The notes under the pieces were generated by a model, which was given only the letters and a program-made list of their open reading frames with translations, did no database searches and was not told where the DNA came from. A stretch of DNA of 49,452 bases, from NCBI GenBank assembly GCA_045595785.1, contig JAZOBE010000005.1:1-49452 (forward strand), read 5' to 3'. The DNA is from SFLA01 sp045595785. GTDB lineage: Bacteria > Bacillota > Clostridia > Oscillospirales > CAG-382. Shown here piece by piece: positions 31,462-38,910 of the stretch; position 1 is the stretch's first letter, and each line of letters begins with the position of its first letter. The position numbers were made by a program, and so were the translations under genes.

Positions 31462-31475
31462 TTAGCATATGCTAA
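31462..31475. promoter_or_regulatory. Perfect palindrome at the feo promoter (candidate metalloregulator operator)
   Basis: TTAGCATATGCTAA lies just downstream of the -10 box of the feo promoter. The TTAG-N6-CTAA form resembles DtxR/MntR-family sites more than a Fur box. The regulator is not in the window. Confidence 0.6.
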
Positions 31476-31484
31476 CCACGGTTA

Positions 31485-31513
31485 AATATACCATCAGAAA
31501 CATCATTTGTCAA
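31485..31513 (-). promoter_or_regulatory. Sigma-A promoter of the feo operon
   Basis: TTGACA, 17 nt, TATATT on the minus strand, with the palindromic site 9 nt after the -10. Confidence 0.75.
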
Positions 31514-31546
31514 TAGGTTTATTAAAAGTTTTTTAATATTTTTTGT

Positions 31547-31575
31547 GCAAAAAACCGCACACAAATCGTGTGCGG
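31547..31575 (-). terminator. Terminator of nrdR
   Basis: CCGCACAC/GTGTGCGG stem (31555-31562 with 31568-31575), 5-nt loop, then TTTTTTG on the minus strand. Confidence 0.85.
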
Positions 31576-31588
31576 CAATAATAACGTT

Positions 31589-32038
31589 TTACTTATTGAG
31601 ATTACTGATTTCTTCCATAAACTGTGAGATATCCTTAAAAGAACGGTATACGGAAGCAAATCGGATATACGCAACTTCGTCAATACCGCGAAGCTTTTCA
31701 AGCACCAATTCACCGATATACGAAGAGGCAACCTCGTTCTGAAGCGAATTTTGAAGTGTGAACTGTATCTCGTCAGCAATGGTTTCCATCTGCTCACGGG
31801 AAACATGACGCTTATCACAAGCGGAAATAATGGAACGAAGCAGCTTGCTTCTGTCAAAAGTCTCACGGGATTTATCACGCTTAACCACTACCAACGGAAC
31901 AGTCTCCACAATTTCGTAGGTAGTAATACGCTTCTGACACTTTTCGCATTCTCTGCGGCGTCGAATAGAAGAATGGTCCGCAGAAGGGCGGGAATCTATA
32001 ACCTTGCTTTCAGGATGCGAGCACATGGGACATTTCAT
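31589..32038 (-). CDS. nrdR: Transcriptional repressor NrdR
   Basis: A 149-residue repressor of ribonucleotide reductase genes. The N-terminal zinc ribbon is MKCPMCSHPESKVIDSR with the second Cys pair in RRECEKCQKRITTYE. An ATP-cone domain (residues about 49-139) begins VVVKRDKSRETFDRSKLLRS. The length and motifs are standard. It senses ATP/dATP and binds NrdR boxes; no nrd genes or boxes were noticed in this window. It is monocistronic with its own promoter and terminator. AAAGGAA precedes the ATG. Confidence 0.97.
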   Translation of the reverse strand: MKCPMCSHPESKVIDSRPSADHSSIRRRRECEKCQKRITTYEIVETVPLVVVKRDKSRETFDRSKLLRSIISACDKRHVSREQMETIADEIQFTLQNSLQNEVASSYIGELVLEKLRGIDEVAYIRFASVYRSFKDISQFMEEISNLNK

Positions 32039-32075
32039 AATAAACTAATTCCTTTCGGACTATGTATTCAAAGTC

Positions 32076-32104
32076 ATTATACCACTATATTTTGTGTTTG
32101 TAAA
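32076..32104 (-). promoter_or_regulatory. Promoter of nrdR
   Basis: TTTACA, 17 nt, TATAAT on the minus strand, about 38 nt before the ATG. Confidence 0.65.
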
Positions 32105-32111
32105 GACAAAA

Positions 32112-32135
32112 TTTTAAGCACCCGTTAAAGGGTGC
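32112..32135 (-). terminator. Weak terminator after the M23-like gene
   Basis: GCACCC/GGGTGC stem (32118-32123 with 32130-32135), 6-nt loop, followed by TTAAAATTTTG on the minus strand. Confidence 0.5.
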
Positions 32136-32145
32136 CTAAATAATT

Positions 32146-33753
32146 TTAATCGGTAAACAGCTCTCCGTCTATAAAGGGCTGAGGATCAACGAACACTTTG
32201 CCAACCGAAATTGCGGTATGGACGATATAAGGCGCATCAGAAGGAGCGAGCGCACTGCTTCCTGCTCTGCCTACCGTCGCACCCTTTTGGACCGTGGTAC
32301 CCACAGATACGGAAATGTCCGCCAAATGGAAATAATAAGAATATATTCCCATGCCGTGATTTACGATAACAGTCTTTCCGGTAAGTGCGGTTTCGCCAAC
32401 GAAGACCACTTTGCCCCGCTGCATAGCATTGACGGGAGTTTCTTCTTTGACAGAATATACAGTACCGGGCATATATCCGCTGAAGGGAGCCTCTGCCGCA
32501 GTTTCATCATTTACAACAATGCTCTTGCCGTAGGTCTCGATAACATTACCGTCACAAGCGGGAGCAAAAGCGCTGTCAAATGTAAAGAACATTGCGCCGC
32601 CAAAGGCAATTGTGGAATCTATAACCGATTCAAGCTCTCCTACCTTATCTGCGGCAATATGCTGAACGAATATATCGTTGGGATAATGATAGGTGCCGAA
32701 GCCGTAATCTGCATCAACAACGTCCAAGGTAAGCTTTACACTGTTTTCACCGGATATAAAAGTAAGTTCATATGTACCGGGCTCGTTATCAAGAGAAACG
32801 GGCAGAATAGCATAAGCAACACCGCTTTGTACCTCAAATTCAGGTGCGGTAGTAATAAGTTCAGACTCAAGCTCAACACTCTCGCCGTCGGTAAGCATAT
32901 CAACGCGGAGAAGCAATGTCTCACCACGTGCACAGACGTTGTTGGAAAGATATACCTTCGCGGGGATATCATAAAGAATATCAAAACTATATTCTGCGGT
33001 ACCGTAATTATTATCGCCGTTATTCACCCAGCTCGCTCTTACAGAAACAGAGAGTAAGGTGTCCGCAGTATATTCAAGTGCGGAAAAGCTGCCAGGCGCA
33101 ACACTCTCACCGTTGATACGAAGCTCAATGCTATCAGGCTGAACTGAAAATCCGATAGAATTCTCACGGTCAGAATAAATACGAAGGTCACTTCCCTGCT
33201 GATAAACGGCAGTTATATTATCATCGTAATAATTCCCGTCTGCCTTTTTATAAGACCACTTAAAATTGACGGGAGCTATCTCCTGCACGCGGTCACCGGA
33301 TACTACGGTAAATACGGGAAGAAGACCGTCGGTATACAAATACTGAAACTCGTTTCTTACAAGAAGCTTAGTCTCCACATCAGAAGGGAGTGAGTAAAAA
33401 TATCCGTTCTCATCCTGAAGAACTACGGCGCCTTCCTCAAGAGACGGATACAGCTTGTAGTCAATACGCTTATCGCCTCTGTCACAAGTAACCACCGTAG
33501 GCTGTACTCCGTCAGGCGCAGTGAGACCGGTATCAGCCACAGCGTCAAGATACACGTCCAAAAAGAAAGAACGGGTACTCTCGTCACTGTAATTATACAC
33601 CTCACCGTTTCCGGCGGTGACGGTTACAGAATTAATCTCTTCTACGGGAATATTATGACCCGAATAAATGATGGCGAAGTATACGATAAAAACGATAGGA
33701 ACACAAAGTAATACCGCCAAAAACGCTCTTAAGCCGCTGTTTTGTTTGTTCAT
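32146..33753 (-). CDS. Membrane-anchored LytM/M23-like protein with incomplete metal site
   Basis: A 535-residue protein. An N-terminal membrane anchor (LRAFLAVLLCVPIVFIVYFA) is followed by a long extracytoplasmic part with Ig-like strands and a C-terminal LytM/M23 domain (residues about 420-530). The domain keeps VIVNHGMGIYSYYFHL (His466 and His476) and one late His (His512 in APYIVHTAI). The canonical first zinc ligands (H-x3-D) are not visible, and the usual H-x-H has become V-H-T. It is therefore likely a non-catalytic scaffold or activator of the EnvC/SpoIIQ kind rather than an endopeptidase. It follows a lipoprotein gene by 11 nt. Confidence 0.78.
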   Translation of the reverse strand: MNKQNSGLRAFLAVLLCVPIVFIVYFAIIYSGHNIPVEEINSVTVTAGNGEVYNYSDESTRSFFLDVYLDAVADTGLTAPDGVQPTVVTCDRGDKRIDYKLYPSLEEGAVVLQDENGYFYSLPSDVETKLLVRNEFQYLYTDGLLPVFTVVSGDRVQEIAPVNFKWSYKKADGNYYDDNITAVYQQGSDLRIYSDRENSIGFSVQPDSIELRINGESVAPGSFSALEYTADTLLSVSVRASWVNNGDNNYGTAEYSFDILYDIPAKVYLSNNVCARGETLLLRVDMLTDGESVELESELITTAPEFEVQSGVAYAILPVSLDNEPGTYELTFISGENSVKLTLDVVDADYGFGTYHYPNDIFVQHIAADKVGELESVIDSTIAFGGAMFFTFDSAFAPACDGNVIETYGKSIVVNDETAAEAPFSGYMPGTVYSVKEETPVNAMQRGKVVFVGETALTGKTVIVNHGMGIYSYYFHLADISVSVGTTVQKGATVGRAGSSALAPSDAPYIVHTAISVGKVFVDPQPFIDGELFTD

Positions 33754-33764
33754 TTCGTCCTGCC

Positions 33765-34226
33765 TTAATCTGTAATTTTAGCATTGTTAAAAGCATCGAC
33801 AACCACACTGTTATCGGGTGCAATGCTGAAAACAACGTAATTCTGTTCTACAAACAGCTCTGCATTAAGTGTGAGCTGATAATTATCTGCGTTGTAATCC
33901 TTTTGGGTAAGCTGAGTATCGGTAAGATAAGCGGAAAGATACTGCTCAATCACTTCGGCTCCCTGCTTGTCCTTCGCCTCAAAAACAGCGACGAGTGCAC
34001 AGTTACCTACACTTGCTTCCAAAAGCCAAGCGAAAAAGCCGGAAACGTACATATCCTCGGATATGCCTGTATCGTTATAAATGCTGTCCGCATCATACTC
34101 AAGCCACATATATCCGGTAGCATCTGCCATTGCGGCCCCTGCCTCTTTTACGTTCACAGTAAAAGAAGAAGAGCAAGAGCAAAGCAGTAAAGCCGCTACA
34201 ATAAATAAAGCACAAATCTTTTTCAT
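33765..34226 (-). CDS. Lipoprotein, DUF4358-like
   Basis: A 153-residue protein. The signal peptide MKKICALFIVAALLLCSCSS has a lipobox (LLLC or LCSC), so lipid anchoring on the outer face of the membrane is expected. The mature part, with VAVFEAKDKQGAEVIEQYLS and VEQNYVVFSIAPDN, resembles DUF4358 lipoproteins; the match is from memory of the pattern and not certain. ATG 34226 has GGAG 8 nt upstream. First gene of a pair with the M23-like protein, so both may act on the cell or spore envelope. Confidence 0.72.
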   Translation of the reverse strand: MKKICALFIVAALLLCSCSSSFTVNVKEAGAAMADATGYMWLEYDADSIYNDTGISEDMYVSGFFAWLLEASVGNCALVAVFEAKDKQGAEVIEQYLSAYLTDTQLTQKDYNADNYQLTLNAELFVEQNYVVFSIAPDNSVVVDAFNNAKITD

Positions 34227-34255
34227 AAAATACACTCCGTCAATTTATCATCTCA

Positions 34256-34284
34256 ATTATATACTTTCCTTGCATTTTAGTCAA
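34256..34284 (-). promoter_or_regulatory. Sigma-A promoter of the lipoprotein/M23-like unit
   Basis: TTGACT, 17 nt, TATAAT on the minus strand, about 29 nt before the ATG. Confidence 0.75.
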
Positions 34285-34344
34285 TGGCTTTTGGTATAAA
34301 TTTTCCCGTTTGTAAAAAACTAATACAGAGGAGTGTGAGACAAA

Positions 34345-35697
34345 ATGCAAAGGGAAATCGAAAAACGATTTGAAAATTGCTCGGACTTTATAAAGCGCGA
34401 GATTTTCTTTCAAGACACGAAGGTGTTTATATGCTTTTTGCGAGGAATGTCAGACAGAGCCTATATTTCCCGGGAAATGATCGCTCCCATTACCGAAAGC
34501 GGCGGAAATGGAAAATTAACGGATATTCTCCGCTCGGTGACGGTAACCGAGCCTAAAGATGTATCCGAAGCTGTTGCAGCTGTTCTTGACGGTCAGGCAC
34601 TTATCATTCGAGGGAATGAATGTGTTACGGCAAATGCCACAGCCACAGCCAAACGATCCCTCTCCGAACCGGACACAGATATAACGGTAAGAGGTCCAAA
34701 GGTAGGTTTTACCGAGGACTGGGAGGTCAATCTTGCTCTCATACGGAGATGCGTGAAATCTGAACGACTTAAATCCGTACCTGTGATAATGGGCGATATC
34801 ACCAACACGCGGGTAGCGGTGGTCTGGATAGAAGGCAGAGCGGAAAAGGGGTTGCCCGAAAGGATAATAAGCCGTCTGAAGGAAAAACAGATTACCGGGC
34901 TTACCGATTCCGGAAATCTGGAAACCCTTCTTTCAGGGAACGGTATGCTGCCGGTGTTCGGCAACTCAGAAAAAGCAGACAAGGTCATTTCAAAGCTTAT
35001 TGCAGGACGAGTGGCTTTGATATGTGACGGGTCTCCCTTCGTGATTACCGCCCCTTACGTTTTTGCGGAAGCACTGCAGGCTTCCGACGATTACTACCGT
35101 TCAGCCGTATATGCCACGTTTATCAGATGTCTGCGTTTCTTCGCGATGCTCGTTTCCTTACTGCTTCCGGCGGTATTCTGCGCCGCCTGGTATCACGCTC
35201 CTCATTTGCTTCCTGAGGCTATCAGAGTGTCTCTGGAGGATTTTTCATCCAAGCTGCCAATGCCAATGTGGGCTGAGGTTTTCGCCGCGTTGACAGTATT
35301 TGAGCTGCTTCGTGAGGTTGGAGTAAGAATGCCGCAACGACTCGGAGATGCCGTTGGCATTGTAGGTTCTCTTATTCTGGGAGAAGCGGCTGTAAGCGCA
35401 GGACTAATAGCCCCCACCACGGTAATGGTAGTGGCACTTTCGGAAGTTACGGCGTTTATAGTTCCCGTTTATATGTATTCGTCATTGATAGCACGATACG
35501 TCCTTCTTGCTGCGGGCTGTCTGGTAGGATTTCCGGGGGTGTTTGCAGTGGTATCTGTAATTTACTGCGTTCTTACTGCAAGGGAAAGCTTTGGAAAGCC
35601 GTATATGACACCCCTCGCCCCTGTTTCTAAGGAAGGACTGCAGGACTTTATCGTCGCACTTCCCGGAAGGACAGTATTCAGGAGAGAAAAGCTATGA
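34345..35697 (+). CDS. Spore germination protein, GerA family
   Basis: A 450-residue GerA/GerKA/SpoVAF-family protein. The N-terminal soluble domain (about 1-235) has RGMSDRAYISREMIAP, GQALIIRGNE and RGPKVGFTEDWEVNLALIRR, the RGP-x-x-GF-E family hallmark. Five or so membrane segments follow, with ELLREVGVRMPQRLGDAVGI and GSLILGEAAVSAGLIAP. Such proteins form part of the inner-membrane germinant receptor in dormant spores. GAGGAG precedes the ATG. A GerB permease and a GerC lipoprotein do not follow; instead a 175-residue hydrophobic protein overlaps by 4 nt. No convincing sigma-A promoter was found; CATTTTA at 34273-34279 could be a sigma-G -10, but no matching -35 is clear. Confidence 0.88.
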   Translation: MQREIEKRFENCSDFIKREIFFQDTKVFICFLRGMSDRAYISREMIAPITESGGNGKLTDILRSVTVTEPKDVSEAVAAVLDGQALIIRGNECVTANATATAKRSLSEPDTDITVRGPKVGFTEDWEVNLALIRRCVKSERLKSVPVIMGDITNTRVAVVWIEGRAEKGLPERIISRLKEKQITGLTDSGNLETLLSGNGMLPVFGNSEKADKVISKLIAGRVALICDGSPFVITAPYVFAEALQASDDYYRSAVYATFIRCLRFFAMLVSLLLPAVFCAAWYHAPHLLPEAIRVSLEDFSSKLPMPMWAEVFAALTVFELLREVGVRMPQRLGDAVGIVGSLILGEAAVSAGLIAPTTVMVVALSEVTAFIVPVYMYSSLIARYVLLAAGCLVGFPGVFAVVSVIYCVLTARESFGKPYMTPLAPVSKEGLQDFIVALPGRTVFRREKL

Positions 35698-36221
35698 CGG
35701 CGGCATTCGCAGCAATGATTGCGGCATCTGTTGCAGTAACGGATGCCGCACCGATAACGGCAATACTGTTTTCAATAGCCGCTTCCCTGCTTTCTTTTTG
35801 CAGGTCAACAAAAAAATATGCGCCTTGCGCGGTTGCGTTGTTTTTTGCGCTTTGTGCAATAACCATGCCTATAACCGTCGCCGCAACAGTTTGGACGTGC
35901 TGTATTATAACGGCATTTTGGGTTAAAAAAGGATGTTATTTTCCCTTCCCTTTACTTTTGGTAATTGCTTTTATAGTTGCTGTAACAAACATTAAGGGAG
36001 AAAACCCGTGTTCTTTACCGCAGTTGGGGCTTTTATTATTACTTCCCTGCGCTTCTGCAATTGCGCCATCCAGCAGAATAAAAGGCTTGTGTATTGCGTT
36101 AGCCGTAGCTTTACCCATATCCTTCGGCGGAGGCGGTTCTCTTACCGTATGCCTGTTGCTTCCTGCGCTGATTCCCGTTCTATTATACGGAGGCAAAAGC
36201 ATACAATCAAAGCGGGAGTGA
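35694..36221 (+). CDS. Hydrophobic membrane protein in the gerA operon
   Basis: A 175-residue protein with about five to six hydrophobic segments, rich in Ala, Ile and Cys (for example TAAFAAMIAASVAVTDAA, LLLLLPCASAIAP and LCIALAVALPISFGGG), and a short basic C-terminus. It overlaps the GerA gene as ATGA, so the two are co-translated. It is much shorter than GerB (about 360 residues) and I recognise no family. By position it is a candidate receptor partner, or part of a reduced permease. Confidence 0.7.
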   Translation: MTAAFAAMIAASVAVTDAAPITAILFSIAASLLSFCRSTKKYAPCAVALFFALCAITMPITVAATVWTCCIITAFWVKKGCYFPFPLLLVIAFIVAVTNIKGENPCSLPQLGLLLLLPCASAIAPSSRIKGLCIALAVALPISFGGGGSLTVCLLLPALIPVLLYGGKSIQSKRE

Positions 36222-36227
36222 TACAAA

Positions 36228-36584
36228 TTGCAAACCAAGCAATATTTAGAGGATGAAAGCGGCAAAAAACTTATTTATATCAATGTTTCCTACCCCGTCT
36301 TTGAAAACGGGATACTTAAAAAAAGTGCAAATCCGTTTTACGAAAAGTTGGCGGAAAGCTATGTTTCTTTTGCAAAAAACAAGCTGTTGTCCAGAGCAGA
36401 AACAGAAAAAAGCAAAAAAGGATTCCAACCTTTTTCTGCAGTAATGAAGTATGAAACTACTCGGGAAAATGAAAGAATAAAGGTAACAATACACACGTTT
36501 GTTTTTGACGGAAGCGATCGCAGAGACGGCAGGACGGTACATCAATATTGGGATGAAAAAACAGGGCTTATAAATATTAAATAA
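36228..36584 (+). CDS. Small protein, possibly DUF3298-like
   Basis: A 118-residue product starting at TTG 36228, with GGGAG 9 nt upstream and 6 nt after the preceding stop. It opens with a strand pattern (LIYINVSYPVFENG, then ANPFYEKLAESYVSFAKNKL) reminiscent of the DUF3298/RsiV-type fold, where a YP-x-F is followed by N-x-F/I and a long helix. There is no signal peptide or membrane segment, which is unusual for that fold. Third gene of the gerA unit, so possibly spore-related. The assignment is tentative. Confidence 0.6.
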   Translation: MQTKQYLEDESGKKLIYINVSYPVFENGILKKSANPFYEKLAESYVSFAKNKLLSRAETEKSKKGFQPFSAVMKYETTRENERIKVTIHTFVFDGSDRRDGRTVHQYWDEKTGLINIK

Positions 36585-36598
36585 TTTAAAAAATATAC

Positions 36599-36627
36599 TT
36601 TACTTCCTTTTTTTGCTATGGTATAAT
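36599..36627 (+). promoter_or_regulatory. Promoter of the Gfo/Idh/MocA gene
   Basis: TTTACT, 17 nt, TATAAT, about 30 nt before the ATG at 36657. Confidence 0.65.
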
Positions 36628-36656
36628 CACGGTAACAAATCAAGGAGCGTGATATA

Positions 36657-37727
36657 ATGAAACAGTTGAACGTTGTTATTCTCGGTCAAGGCAGAAGCGG
36701 CAGAGACATTCATGGTCTGCATCTTAAAAAAGATACCGTACGTTTTAAGGTCATAGGCGTTGTTGAGCCTTTGGAGGTACGCCGACTCCGCGCTGCTGAG
36801 GAATACGGTTGCGAGACATTTACTTCCCACACCCAGCTTTACGGCAGAACGGATATTGATCTTGTTATCAATTCCACACCCAGCCATCTCCACTATGCCG
36901 TAACCAAGGACCTGCTCGAAAACGGCTTTAACGTTCTGTGCGAAAAGCCTTGCGTTCCCACAGTTAAAGAATTTGATGAGCTTTGCGATATCGCAAAGAA
37001 AAACGGAAGAATATTCCTTGTATTCCAGCAGTCTAGATTTGCTCATTATTTTGAAAAGGTTAAGGAAGTTATCGCTTCCGGCGTTCTGGGCAGACTGGTT
37101 CAGGTAGGTATTCAGTTTAACGGCTATGCGCGCCGTTGGGACTGGCAGTGCTGTCGTGAATTTAACGGCGGTAACCTTGCCAACACCGGCCCTCACCCTC
37201 TGGATCAGGCGCTTAATATCATGGATATGTATGACGGTATGCCCGAAGTTTTCTGCCGTATGGACAGATGCAATACCTTTGGCGACGCAGAGGACTATTG
37301 CAAGCTTATACTCACTGCACCCGAGAAGCCTCTTATCGATCTGGAGATTTCTTCCGCAGACGGATATCCTCTGTTTACATACAAGATCCACGGCACTCGC
37401 GGCTCACTTAAGGGAACTATGGCTCATATCGACTGGAAGTATTTTATTCCCGAGGAAAATGAGGAACAGCACCTTATTAAAGATCCCCTTACCGCAGATA
37501 AGGTCGAATGCTTCCCTGCTTACTGTACCGAAAAGCTTAATTGGCATGAGGATAGCTGGGAAGGCGACCCTCAGGCTCCCTTTATCGCCGCAGTACAGAC
37601 ATATTACGACCAGATATACGCCCTGCTTACCGAAGGCAGAGAGCATGATATCAAGCTGTATCAGGTACGCCAGCAGTTGGCAGTTATCGAAGAAGCTCAC
37701 AGACAGAATCCCCATATCGGAAAATAA
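36657..37727 (+). CDS. Gfo/Idh/MocA-family oxidoreductase
   Basis: A 356-residue NAD(P)-dependent oxidoreductase. The N-terminal Rossmann fold has VVILGQGRSGRDIH (residues 5-18) and INSTPSHLHYAVTKDLLENG, and the catalytic Glu-Lys-Pro is in VLCEKPCVPT near residue 97. The C-terminal alpha/beta domain has GNLANTGPHPLDQALNIMD, which holds the His of the active site. Substrates in this family are mostly sugars or inositols; nothing nearby narrows it down. It is monocistronic with its own promoter and terminator. AAGGAG precedes the ATG. Confidence 0.9.
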   Translation: MKQLNVVILGQGRSGRDIHGLHLKKDTVRFKVIGVVEPLEVRRLRAAEEYGCETFTSHTQLYGRTDIDLVINSTPSHLHYAVTKDLLENGFNVLCEKPCVPTVKEFDELCDIAKKNGRIFLVFQQSRFAHYFEKVKEVIASGVLGRLVQVGIQFNGYARRWDWQCCREFNGGNLANTGPHPLDQALNIMDMYDGMPEVFCRMDRCNTFGDAEDYCKLILTAPEKPLIDLEISSADGYPLFTYKIHGTRGSLKGTMAHIDWKYFIPEENEEQHLIKDPLTADKVECFPAYCTEKLNWHEDSWEGDPQAPFIAAVQTYYDQIYALLTEGREHDIKLYQVRQQLAVIEEAHRQNPHIGK

Positions 37728-37735
37728 TGCATAAA

Positions 37736-37763
37736 AAAATCCCGCGACAATTCGCGGGATTTT
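37736..37763. terminator. Bidirectional terminator after the oxidoreductase gene
   Basis: Perfect 12-bp stem AAAATCCCGCGA/TCGCGGGATTTT with loop CAAT; T tracts on both strands. Confidence 0.88.
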
Positions 37764-37769
37764 GTTTTG

Positions 37770-38666
37770 CTATCTGTAACGTCTTCTGTTTCTGCGCTTT
37801 ATCAGGAAAACTATAAGGAACACACAAAGTCCGATAAGTGCAAACACAAAGAATACGGGCATCGCACCTACAAGGAACACGGCAAGTCCCTCACAGAATT
37901 TACCGAACGCTTGCCAGCTCTTAACAAATGTTGTGGAAATGCGCTGACCGAAGGTGGGCTCTTCGACCTTTACCTCAGTATACTCAATAACCTCGGTCAT
38001 AGTTAATTCAACGGTAGAATAGCTTACTTTACTGTCAAAAACGTTGAGCTTTGAACGGTACGCCTCAATTTCACCGATAACTTCATAAAGATCGTCTTGA
38101 AGAGTACGGATATCGTTAAGGGTCGTTGCCTGTTCAAGCATTTTCTCAAGGGCTGCTTTTTTGGACTCCAGAGTCTTCATACGAGCTTCTATATCGTAAT
38201 ACTCAAGAGTTACGTCAACTGTAGTTTCCGAGGAAGAAATAATGTTAAGCATATCCTCGGTCTTTTCAAGAAAGTCATCAAGCTTTTCTGCGGGTATACG
38301 GATGGTATAAACTGCGTTGCGGGAGCTTTTTTTATTTGAACCGATACTCTCGCCGCCGGTTACGCTTGATTTTTCAACGTAACCGCCGTTTTCTGCAATT
38401 CTGCTTTTCAGGGATGCAAGTGCGGAATCAAAATCCTTGGTTTCGCCTCTGATGTTTACGGTGCGGATTATCTTGCCGTTGGAGTTTACTTCCGTAACAC
38501 CTTCTGTGGTACCGACGTTAGTCTCCGGATCAGCGGGTTCTGCATATCCTCCGTTAGGAGCGCCGTCATAATCATTGTGCTCGCTTGCGCTGCAGGCAGA
38601 AAGCAGGAGTAACGCCAGCACGGAGGCAAAGATAAGTAAAAGTCGTATAGTTTTATTCTTCAACAT
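37770..38666 (-). CDS. DUF4349 domain lipoprotein
   Basis: A 298-residue protein. The N-terminal signal has lipobox LLLLSACS, then a low-complexity linker. The DUF4349 core (residues about 65-290) has RTVNIRGETKDFDSALASLK, the central coiled coil EARMKTLESKKAALEKMLEQ and SKVSYSTVELTMTE, and ends in a membrane helix (LAVFLVGAMPVFFVFALIGL) with a basic tail (KRRNRRRYR). It is thus anchored at both ends, with the coiled coil outside the cell. Function unknown. ATG 38666 is preceded by GAGGTG; a GTG 9 nt upstream is part of that ribosome site. Confidence 0.88.
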   Translation of the reverse strand: MLKNKTIRLLLIFASVLALLLLSACSASEHNDYDGAPNGGYAEPADPETNVGTTEGVTEVNSNGKIIRTVNIRGETKDFDSALASLKSRIAENGGYVEKSSVTGGESIGSNKKSSRNAVYTIRIPAEKLDDFLEKTEDMLNIISSSETTVDVTLEYYDIEARMKTLESKKAALEKMLEQATTLNDIRTLQDDLYEVIGEIEAYRSKLNVFDSKVSYSTVELTMTEVIEYTEVKVEEPTFGQRISTTFVKSWQAFGKFCEGLAVFLVGAMPVFFVFALIGLCVFLIVFLIKRRNRRRYR

Positions 38667-38729
38667 ATTAAACACCTCGTTTCAAAAAAAGAGCGTCCGC
38701 AGAAAACAGTTGAAGCTTTCTATAGGTGT

Positions 38730-38758
38730 ATTTTACCACACTAAAGCATATTTGTCAA
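38730..38758 (-). promoter_or_regulatory. Promoter of the DUF4349 lipoprotein gene
   Basis: TTGACA, 17 nt, TAAAAT on the minus strand. Confidence 0.7.
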
Positions 38759-38832
38759 CAAACCGGATGTACGTGAACATATAATACCAAAAGAAACGCT
38801 TAATATACGGGGAATTTTGTGTGTTTTTGGTA

Positions 38833-38860
38833 TTGTAAAACTTGATTTAAGTGTTATAAT
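38833..38860 (+). promoter_or_regulatory. Promoter of the SulP transporter gene
   Basis: TTGTAA, 16 nt, TATAAT, 50 nt before the ATG at 38911. Confidence 0.6.
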
Positions 38861-38910
38861 AAGCACTTGTGAAAAACGATTAAAATACAAAAAGGAAGAG
38901 CGGAGTAAAT

